Origin: an archaeon
GTDB taxonomy: Archaea; Asgardarchaeota; Hermodarchaeia; Hermodarchaeales; Hermodarchaeaceae
Length of the DNA: 5,595 nt
Direction: 5' to 3'
Assembly: GCA_016550405.1 (NCBI GenBank)
Contig: JABXGX010000122.1
Location: 1-5,595, forward strand
Of this stretch, positions 1 through 5,435 are shown piece by piece. Every line of letters starts with the position of its first letter. Within the stretch, counting starts at the first letter, position 1. A model generated the notes under the pieces. That model was not told where the DNA came from. It was given only the letters and a program-made list of their open reading frames with translations, and ran no database searches. The position numbers were made by a program, and so were the translations under genes.

Positions 1-79
1 AAAAAAGGGACATGGAAGCCTTAAAGGGTTACTCGATTACCATTATTCAATCATTTCGGTTTGTTTGGAGTGTATTGTT
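1..79. other. Leader upstream of the SsnA-like gene
   Basis: This short stretch precedes the first gene. Two forward frames are open from the window edge: one continues in phase into the first gene, the other stops at position 92. Neither gives a recognisable protein tail. A small palindrome, CCTT-A-AAGG, lies at 19-27 and could be part of a promoter or operator. I cannot identify a convincing promoter. An upstream gene may end just outside or inside this stretch. Confidence 0.3.
67..70 (+). promoter_or_regulatory. Shine-Dalgarno site fixing the ATG at 80
   Basis: GGAG lies 9 bases before the ATG at 80. This favours that ATG over the in-frame TTG at 65, which would place the site inside the coding region. 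The protein from ATG 80 begins MRTLIKNALIVTMD, the usual beginning of this amidohydrolase family. Confidence 0.65.
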
Positions 80-1411
80 ATGCGTACACTGATAAAAAAC
101 GCATTAATTGTTACTATGGATCCAAAACGCCGTGTTATTCCTAATGCCGACCTTCTAATCGATGGAACACGTATCGCAGCAGTTGGTCCTGATCTGAAAG
201 ACTCAGCTGACAGGGTCATTGATAGCACTGGTCGCATATTGTTGCCTGGATTCATTTGTGGACACACACACCTCTATGGTATCATGCTCCGTGGAGCCCC
301 ACTGGATATCAAACCTACAACCGATTTTCTCCAGATCCTCGACCGTATATGGTGGAAAGTGGATTCTGCGTTTGTTAATGAGGACGCTTATGCAAGCGCT
401 TTAGCCTCCTGTTATGAGTTTATTCGAAGCGGGACAACATGCTTTGCCGACACATATTCAGGACCAGGTTCAATTGAAGGAGTGTTAGACGCTGTTGCAA
501 AAGGCGTCAAAGAAACAGGAATGCGAGGAATCTTAGCGTTCGAGGCAACAGAACGGAATTCAAAAGAAGAAGGCGAACGAGGACTCAAGGAGAATGTCCG
601 CTTTCTCAAAAAGCTTGAGAAAAAACCGAATAAGCTTGTTTCTGGTATGTATAGTCTCCACGCCTCTTTCACGTTGAGTGATGAACTTATTCAAAAGACT
701 CGAGAACAGGCTGACCAGCTACCTGCCCCACTCACAATTCATACAAGTGAAGGACTCATCGACGTGTATCATAATATCGAAAGATATGACAAACGTACTG
801 TTGAGCGGCTTTTTGATTTGGGACTCCTTGGATCAGATGTCGTATTAGCCCATTGCGTTCATGTCAATTATGATGAGCTGCAACTCATTAAAGGCAGTGG
901 AGCCACTGTCGCACACAATCCCATGAGCAATATGAATAACGCTGTTGGCGTGACCCCTGTTAAAGAAATGTATGAATTGGGTATTCCTGTGTGTTTGGGC
1001 AATGATGGATTCATCTTCGATGCCATTGAAAATATTCGCACAGCTTATCTCATACACAAGGTTCATCATCTTGATACACGGGTAACAACCCCGCAGCAAG
1101 TCATTGAGATGGCTACAATTAATGGTGCACAAATTTATGGGTTAGGAGATAAGCTAGGATCCATCGAACCTGGGAAATTGGCAGATTTAGTTATACTCCA
1201 TCCCAATCCCCGAATTACTCCATTGCTACCCACTGGAGTGTATGGATATATTGTATATGGTTGCACCGCACATGATGTAGAGCATGTTTTCGTGAACGGC
1301 AAGACGATTGTAGAAAACCACCAGGTAGTTTCTGTCGAAGAGGAAATGGTTGAAAAAACGCTTCGACGCGTCGTTCCCACGCTATGGGAGAAACTTGGAA
1401 TAGATCTCTAA
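80..1411 (+). CDS. ssnA: SsnA-like metal-dependent amidohydrolase (aminohydrolase)
   Basis: This 443-residue protein belongs to the amidohydrolase superfamily, in the SsnA / AtzA-TrzN / SAH-deaminase branch, and is expected to be a soluble cytoplasmic enzyme that hydrolyses a C-N bond on a heterocycle. A beta-sandwich N-terminus runs to about residue 55. The metal motif HTH is at 62-64, followed by H221, catalytic E224 (HTSEG), H258 (AHCVH) and the metal-ligand aspartate D309 (GNDG). The H258-D309 spacing of 51 equals what I recall for MTA/SAH deaminases. SsnA-like signatures are ILDRIWWKVD (86-95), SLHASFTLSD (192-201) and NPMSNMNNAVG (280-290), and the length matches SsnA (about 440). Bacterial SsnA sits in the xdh-yge purine/uric-acid catabolism locus; its exact reaction is not firmly established as far as I know. 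The nearby carbamoyltransferase gene fits such a role. The product could instead be a general purine deaminase. All expected active-site residues are present and no damage is visible. Confidence 0.8.
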   Translation: MRTLIKNALIVTMDPKRRVIPNADLLIDGTRIAAVGPDLKDSADRVIDSTGRILLPGFICGHTHLYGIMLRGAPLDIKPTTDFLQILDRIWWKVDSAFVNEDAYASALASCYEFIRSGTTCFADTYSGPGSIEGVLDAVAKGVKETGMRGILAFEATERNSKEEGERGLKENVRFLKKLEKKPNKLVSGMYSLHASFTLSDELIQKTREQADQLPAPLTIHTSEGLIDVYHNIERYDKRTVERLFDLGLLGSDVVLAHCVHVNYDELQLIKGSGATVAHNPMSNMNNAVGVTPVKEMYELGIPVCLGNDGFIFDAIENIRTAYLIHKVHHLDTRVTTPQQVIEMATINGAQIYGLGDKLGSIEPGKLADLVILHPNPRITPLLPTGVYGYIVYGCTAHDVEHVFVNGKTIVENHQVVSVEEEMVEKTLRRVVPTLWEKLGIDL

Positions 1412-1695
1412 ACCCTGCCTCCAGCGACAGGTGGAAACAAAGCAACCACATCTCCGTCTGTGAGAGGTGTTTCAAGATCCTGAAGAACATGAAGCCCACG
1501 GCCATTTACCAAGACTTTGATATAACGGTGAAGCCGACCTTCCTCATCAAAAATAATCTTACAGAATTTCTGTCCCCGTTCCTCACAAAGTTGGTGAAGC
1601 AGGTCACTCACCGTACGCCCTTTGAAATTCACAGTTAATTGGTGAAAACCGAATTGGTCAGAGAACGGCCCAATTGTTCTTACAACTACATGCAT
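1408..1695 (-). CDS. MoaD/ThiS-family ubiquitin-fold protein, archaeal type, with C-terminal GGRV
   Basis: This 95-residue protein has a beta-grasp, ubiquitin-like fold. The C-terminal half, with VNGRG at 63-67 followed by LTDGDVVALFPPVAGG at 78-93, is the standard MoaD/ThiS signature. MoaD forms the small subunit of molybdopterin synthase, its C-terminal glycine carrying sulfur as a thiocarboxylate; archaeal relatives (SAMPs) also act in tRNA thiolation and protein conjugation. The start is the ATG at 1695, with GGAG 10 bases upstream (1706-1709); an in-frame TTG at 1719 would put that site inside the gene. Unusually, the diglycine (G92-G93) is followed by Arg-Val, so it is not at the terminus and would need trimming before E1-type adenylation. 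The TAG stop overlaps the TAA of the convergent SsnA-like gene. No partner enzyme (MoaE, E1, AOR) is in the window, so the cofactor role is inferred. Family assignment is confident; function is not. Confidence 0.8.
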   Translation of the reverse strand: MHVVVRTIGPFSDQFGFHQLTVNFKGRTVSDLLHQLCEERGQKFCKIIFDEEGRLHRYIKVLVNGRGLHVLQDLETPLTDGDVVALFPPVAGGRV

Positions 1696-1705
1696 CTGTT
1701 GGGTT

Positions 1706-1709
1706 CTCC
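1706..1709 (-). promoter_or_regulatory. Shine-Dalgarno site of the MoaD-like gene
   Basis: On the minus strand, GGAG lies 10 bases before the ATG whose first base is at 1695. It decides between that start and the TTG at 1719 in favour of the ATG, giving a protein that begins MHVVVRTIG, directly on the first beta strand. Confidence 0.55.
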
Positions 1710-1756
1710 AATTCGGCAAAGGTCTGACGACACAAAAACCTGCTGGTATTTTGATT

Positions 1757-1785
1757 CCTTAAGAACGCCAACCCTTAATAAGAAC
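1757..1785. repeat. Tandem imperfect repeat in the divergent intergenic region
   Basis: CCTTAAGAAC (1757-1766) recurs as CCTTAATAAGAAC (1773-1785), starts 16 bases apart. The first contains the palindrome CTTAAG, the second the palindrome CTTA-A-TAAG. The pair lies between the divergent MoaD-like and second amidohydrolase genes. The second copy is AT-rich and lies some 25-35 bases before the start codon at 1812, so it could include an archaeal TATA-like element; the pair could also be an operator. This reading is inferred from position and symmetry only. Confidence 0.3.
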
Positions 1786-1811
1786 AAATCGCATGCTCAT
1801 TGCTGATTCCC

Positions 1812-3203
1812 ATGGCAGATTTGCTTATTGACGGGGCAACCGTCATAACCGTGGACTCACAACGTCGAATTATTTCTGATGGGGCTGTAGTCGTTGAGGA
1901 CCAACGTATCATTGCTGTTGGAAAAGCCCATGAAATCAAACAGAAGTTTAGTGCTGATACAAGGATTTCTGGAAAAAACAAGATTCTCATCCCTGGTCTG
2001 ATTGACTGTCACGTGCACCTAGCCCAAGCAATGATTCGGGGGACAGCAGACGATGTGGATTTAATTCCTTGGCTACGTGATTACGTTTGGGTGTTACAAG
2101 GCAACTTTACACCCGCAGATGGGAAAGCAAGTGCTGAACTATGTATTGCAGAGATGCTCAAATCCGGAACAACGAGTTTCCTTGAAAGTATGATTCACAA
2201 ACGGTATGGAATGGATGGAATAGCCCAAGTCGTTGAAAAAACTGGTATCCGGGGCTGCCTTTCCAAGCTTTTCATGGATTGGACGGGTTATGCTGATGAA
2301 GAAGCAATCATGTATGAAGGTATGGTGGAAGACCCAGAGGAGTGCATTGCTGAAACTTTATCTATGCACAGTAAGTGGCAAGGCGCGGCAGATAACCGAG
2401 TGTTCATTTGGTGGGGAGCCCGTACACCCGGTGCGGTTAGCCCTGAATTGTACCGCCGAGTAGCCGAGTTAGCCCGAAAACGCCATATGGGAATTACCAT
2501 GCACCTTGGTGAGGTAAAAGAAGATGTTGAGTATACAAAGACGCAGTTCAATCAGCTGCCTGCAGAGTTTGCACGCGACGTAGGGATGATGGGTGATAAC
2601 GTCGTATTAGTGCATGGGGTCTGGATTACTCCTAAGGAATTTCCCATTTACGTTGAAACAGGAACACACATGTGCCACTGCCCAGCGAGTAACTCTAAGC
2701 TTGCCTCCGGCATTGCACTCATTCCCGAAATGTTGGAAGCAGGTATCAACGTGTGTTTGGGTTGTGACGGAGGACCCAGCAATAATGCTTATGATATGTT
2801 CCGGGAAATGTTTCTAGCAGCGGTAATCCACAAAGCACGTACACTTAATCCTTTGATAATGCCTGCTGAAACAGTTTTAGAAATGGCCACAATCAATGGA
2901 GCTAAAGCCATTGGATTAGAAAAGGAGATTGGAAGTATTGAGGTAGGGAAACGGGCAGATCTAGTACTAATAGATACGACTCAGCTGAACCTTGCACCAA
3001 CTTACAATCCTGTTAGTAACATAATTTATGCAGCTAATGGATTTAATGTGTACACCACCATTGTAAATGGGCAAATCCTAGTACATGAAGGCAAACTCCT
3101 GACAATGGATGAAGACAAAGTTATTGAAACAGCCCGAAAACACGGAGAACAGCTTCTCGAACGAGCTGAAGTTGATATCAAAAGTCGATGGCAAACAAAT
3201 TAA
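1812..3203 (+). CDS. Amidohydrolase of the 8-oxoguanine / SAH / deoxyadenosine deaminase type
   Basis: This 463-residue cytoplasmic metal-dependent hydrolase most likely deaminates a purine or related ring. The metal motif HVH is at 67-69; H231 and catalytic E234 lie in MHLGE; H268 lies in LVHGVW; D319 in GCDGG supplies the last ligand. The H268-D319 spacing of 51 equals that in the first amidohydrolase of this window. CPASNSKLASGIA (290-302) and SNNAYDMFREM after D319 are typical of TrzN / 8-oxoguanine deaminase / SAH deaminase relatives, and the C-terminus has the family pattern of IGSIEVGKRADLVLID (about 379-394). The start is chosen at ATG 1812, giving the usual MADLLIDGATVITVD; an in-frame TTG at 1800 would add four residues. 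No Shine-Dalgarno site precedes either start, so the mRNA may be leaderless. The transcarbamylase gene begins 44 bases downstream on the same strand, suggesting an operon. Substrate cannot be assigned from sequence: guanine, 8-oxoguanine, SAH, MTA and 5'-deoxyadenosine are all possible. Confidence 0.8.
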   Translation: MADLLIDGATVITVDSQRRIISDGAVVVEDQRIIAVGKAHEIKQKFSADTRISGKNKILIPGLIDCHVHLAQAMIRGTADDVDLIPWLRDYVWVLQGNFTPADGKASAELCIAEMLKSGTTSFLESMIHKRYGMDGIAQVVEKTGIRGCLSKLFMDWTGYADEEAIMYEGMVEDPEECIAETLSMHSKWQGAADNRVFIWWGARTPGAVSPELYRRVAELARKRHMGITMHLGEVKEDVEYTKTQFNQLPAEFARDVGMMGDNVVLVHGVWITPKEFPIYVETGTHMCHCPASNSKLASGIALIPEMLEAGINVCLGCDGGPSNNAYDMFREMFLAAVIHKARTLNPLIMPAETVLEMATINGAKAIGLEKEIGSIEVGKRADLVLIDTTQLNLAPTYNPVSNIIYAANGFNVYTTIVNGQILVHEGKLLTMDEDKVIETARKHGEQLLERAEVDIKSRWQTN

Positions 3204-3233
3204 AGGTGTGTTCAGGTTTAATCGCAGTAATTC

Positions 3234-3240
3234 AAGGTGA
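3234..3240 (+). promoter_or_regulatory. Shine-Dalgarno site deciding the carbamoyltransferase start
   Basis: AAGGTGA ends 7 bases before ATG 3248. An alternative in-frame ATG at 3188 lies inside the preceding gene and would add 20 residues unlike the family, so 3248 is preferred. The paralogue at 4325-5344 also begins close to the equivalent position. Confidence 0.65.
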
Positions 3241-3247
3241 CTCGAAT

Positions 3248-4309
3248 ATGGGTGCGGATATTGTTGGTAAATACTATAGCCGTGATTGGTTAACTATCCA
3301 AGAATGGAGCCAAGAAGAACTACAAACGTTGATTGATGCAGCGATTGCGATTAAGAAACTGCAAAAAGCGCGAAGACCCCATGATTATCTTCCCAGACAG
3401 ACCTTGTTTATGATTTTCTTTAATCGGTCTTTGCGGACACGCAACTCATTCGAGGCAGGTATGACCCAAATGGGTGGCCACGCTCACTTCCTCTCGCCAC
3501 AGGATGTGTATCGACCGGCGTTACCTGATGATGAAGAAGCATATACAAGTGAAAGGATATCAGACGTAGCCCGAGTTCTAGCACGGATGGGTGATGCGAT
3601 AGCAATCCGCATTTATGGGTCCCACGCAAAATGGATCTATGGTCGCGGTCACCGTATTCTTCGCGAATTCGCAAAATGGTCGGATATTCCCATTATTAAC
3701 ATGGAAGATGACGTGTATCATCCCTGCCAAGCGATGGCTGACATGCAAGCAATTCAGGAACACTCTCCCAAGGTACAAGGCAAGAAGTTCGTCATGAGTT
3801 GGGCTTACAGCCCGAGTACGCAAAAACCCCTAGCCGTCCCACAGAGTGGTATACTGATGGGTACCAAATGGGGAATGGATACTGTTCTAGCTCATCCGAA
3901 GGGCTTTGAATTGGACCCAAAAATCATTGAGATGTGTGAGAAGAACGTTGCTGAATATGGGGGCGCCTTTGAAATAACAAATGATATGGAGGAAGCTTTC
4001 GCTGGTGCACATTATGTGTATCCAAAGTGCTGGACAAGTAAACATCACATTCCTCCGATTGCTCCCGCCGAAGACTGGGAAGGTGCGAAGAAGCTATTTG
4101 AAGCTAACAAAGATTGGATTGCAACTCCAGCGAAAATGGATCTGGGAGCAAAGGGTGTTAAGTATATGCATTGTTTGCCAGCGGATCGAGGGTTTGAAGT
4201 GGCTGATGAAGTCTTAGATGGCAAACGGAGCATCGCGTTTGATGAAGCTGAAAACCGGCTCCATGCTCAGAAAGCCATTATGGCTGCAATTATGGGTCAA
4301 CCCATGTAA
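3248..4309 (+). CDS. Carbamoyltransferase with knotted AOTC/YgeW-type loop
   Basis: This 353-residue aspartate/ornithine carbamoyltransferase superfamily protein probably forms trimers, moving a carbamoyl group between carbamoyl phosphate and an amine. The carbamoyl-phosphate loop is SLRTR (61-65), like the S-[ML]-RTR of acetyl- and succinylornithine transcarbamylases rather than the STRTR of OTCase. HPCQ is at 158-161 and HCLPADRG at 308-315. The segment SWAYSPSTQKPLAVPQ (184-199) resembles the proline-rich loop of the trefoil-knotted enzymes, especially E. coli YgeW (WAYSPSYGKPLSVPQ). The OTCase ornithine motif DxxxSMG is absent; the equivalent stretch reads YPKCWTSK (258-265). The loop at 84-105 is about nine residues longer than in the paralogue and rich in Asp/Glu, recalling AOTC. 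It lies 44 bases downstream of the second amidohydrolase, likely co-transcribed. The context suggests a catabolic role, phosphorolysing a ureido compound to carbamoyl phosphate as proposed for YgeW. A biosynthetic acetylornithine-type role is the main alternative. Confidence 0.8.
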   Translation: MGADIVGKYYSRDWLTIQEWSQEELQTLIDAAIAIKKLQKARRPHDYLPRQTLFMIFFNRSLRTRNSFEAGMTQMGGHAHFLSPQDVYRPALPDDEEAYTSERISDVARVLARMGDAIAIRIYGSHAKWIYGRGHRILREFAKWSDIPIINMEDDVYHPCQAMADMQAIQEHSPKVQGKKFVMSWAYSPSTQKPLAVPQSGILMGTKWGMDTVLAHPKGFELDPKIIEMCEKNVAEYGGAFEITNDMEEAFAGAHYVYPKCWTSKHHIPPIAPAEDWEGAKKLFEANKDWIATPAKMDLGAKGVKYMHCLPADRGFEVADEVLDGKRSIAFDEAENRLHAQKAIMAAIMGQPM

Positions 4310-4324
4310 GGGGAGCACATAGAT

Positions 4325-5344
4325 TTAGAGCAAGTTATCAGCGCTCATGACTAACGAAAGAAGGCCCTTCTGTAGGTGGAGCCGATTCTCTGCCTGATCA
4401 AAGATTACACTTTGAGGGCTATCAACAACTTCGTCGGTGGCTTCCTCACCACGAAACACGGGAAGACAGTGCATATAGATTGCGTCCTTACTGGCTAAAT
4501 CCATAAGTTCAGAATTACAAATCCAGTCCTTGTATTTCTCATGGAGTTGGGCTTCAGTATCCTCACCCCATTTATCAATGCCTACAGCTGAGCACTCTGT
4601 GCTCATCCATGACCGCGGATAAGCAACATGGGCACCAGAGTATGCATCTTTGATATTATTGGTTATGGAAAAACCACCGCCTGACTCATGAGCGTTTTGA
4701 TGACACCATTCCATAATTTCAGGGTCCAATTCAAAGCCCGGAGGATGAGCAAGGGTAACATCCATTCCAAATCGCGTAGCGGTTAGAATAGCACTTTGCA
4801 CACTACACCACGAGCGGGAGTGACGGCTGTATGCCCATGAAAATAAGAACTTCTTTCCCTGTATTTTCGGAAATTTCTCTTGAACAGTCATCAGGTCTGT
4901 GAGTGCTTGGCAGGGATGAAACTTGTCATCTGCCATATTGATAATAGGAATATCAGAATATTTTGCGTAGTCACGTAAGACTTGATTGCCACGTCCATAG
5001 ACGTAGCCCACTGCTTTTTCAAGAATACGGATGCCGATACCGTGCCCATATCGAGCTAGTGTGTTTGCTGTATCCTTCACACTTTCTCCTTCACCAAGTC
5101 GCATCGCACTTGGCTCAAGGAATTGTGCGTGGCCGCCAAGCTCAGTTAAGGCCGCTTCAAAGCTGGCTCGGGTTCGTGTGCTGGTATTATAGAAAAGCAT
5201 GAAAAAGGTCTTATCCGATAAAAGGTGGGGAGATTTTCCTGCTTTGGTTTTTTTCTTCAAGTCTTTTGAGAATTTGAGAACTGCTTCGAGTTCTTCTCGG
5301 GTCCACTCTTGGGTGGTTATCATGTCTCTGCCACGAAGATCCAT
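4325..5344 (-). CDS. Second carbamoyltransferase, paralogue with altered central loop
   Basis: This 339-residue protein is a clear paralogue of its convergent neighbour, with long shared blocks such as SDIPIINM, FHPCQ/YHPCQ, GFELDP and AENRLH. The carbamoyl-phosphate loop is the canonical STRTR (55-59); HPCQ is at 143-146 and HCLPVFRG at 292-299. The OTCase DxxxSMG motif is missing and YPRSWMST (242-249) stands there, so it should not be labelled ornithine carbamoyltransferase without testing. Where the neighbour has SPSTQKPLAVPQ, this copy reads SRHSRSWCSVQ (173-183), one residue shorter and without prolines. The start at 5344 is preferred because similarity to the neighbour covers the RD-x-x-T-x-QEW segment just after it; a weak site GGAAG (5354-5358) lies 9 bases upstream, and an internal ATG at 5323 is the alternative. 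Its 3' end is 15 bases from that of the + strand gene. Substrate is unknown; a different amine from the neighbour's is likely because the substrate loops differ. Confidence 0.8.
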   Translation of the reverse strand: MDLRGRDMITTQEWTREELEAVLKFSKDLKKKTKAGKSPHLLSDKTFFMLFYNTSTRTRASFEAALTELGGHAQFLEPSAMRLGEGESVKDTANTLARYGHGIGIRILEKAVGYVYGRGNQVLRDYAKYSDIPIINMADDKFHPCQALTDLMTVQEKFPKIQGKKFLFSWAYSRHSRSWCSVQSAILTATRFGMDVTLAHPPGFELDPEIMEWCHQNAHESGGGFSITNNIKDAYSGAHVAYPRSWMSTECSAVGIDKWGEDTEAQLHEKYKDWICNSELMDLASKDAIYMHCLPVFRGEEATDEVVDSPQSVIFDQAENRLHLQKGLLSLVMSADNLL

Positions 5345-5435
5345 GTTAATCAGCTTCCAGTCTTAGTATGTGGATGCGGTAGAGCCAAAACCTTTTGAAG
5401 CTTTCGAGAGGACGCTAACGGGAAGGGATTTTACC
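5345..5435. other. Divergent intergenic region between carbamoyltransferase and TatD
   Basis: This 91-base gap must hold the promoters of two divergent genes. A short inverted repeat, CAAAA-CC-TTTTG, lies at 5386-5397 and is a possible regulator site or weak hairpin. No clear TATA box or -35/-10 pair stands out on either strand. Confidence 0.3.
5423..5428 (+). promoter_or_regulatory. Shine-Dalgarno site of the TatD gene
   Basis: AAGGGA ends 7 bases before the GTG at 5436 and supports that unusual start codon. The resulting protein begins MQFFDTHSHLE, placing the metal-binding motif at the expected extreme N-terminus. Confidence 0.6.

Noticed and set aside
3..92. Open plus-strand frame that could be the tail of an upstream gene
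   Set aside because: The 29-residue tail matches no family I recognise, has no visible start in the window, and a second frame is equally open over the same bases.
1215..1505. Minus-strand open frame across the SsnA / MoaD-like junction
   Set aside because: It overlaps two well-supported genes in another frame, has no recognisable motif and looks like a shadow.
1384..1638. Plus-strand open frame opposite the MoaD-like gene
   Set aside because: It is antisense to a gene with a clear family signature and shows no motif of its own.
2288..2551. Minus-strand open frame inside the second amidohydrolase
   Set aside because: The amidohydrolase frame carries the metal-binding residues here; the antisense product has no family resemblance.
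3188..3247. N-terminal extension of the first carbamoyltransferase from ATG 3188
   Set aside because: It overlaps the previous gene, lacks a ribosome site and adds residues not seen in the family; ATG 3248 has a good site.
4310..4324. Bidirectional terminator between the convergent carbamoyltransferases
   Set aside because: The 15-base gap contains neither a stable inverted repeat nor a T-rich run on either strand.
3248..5344. Labelling the pair as catalytic chains of aspartate carbamoyltransferase
   Set aside because: ATCase has HPLPR where these proteins have HCLP, and the other central motifs fit the ornithine/knotted branch.
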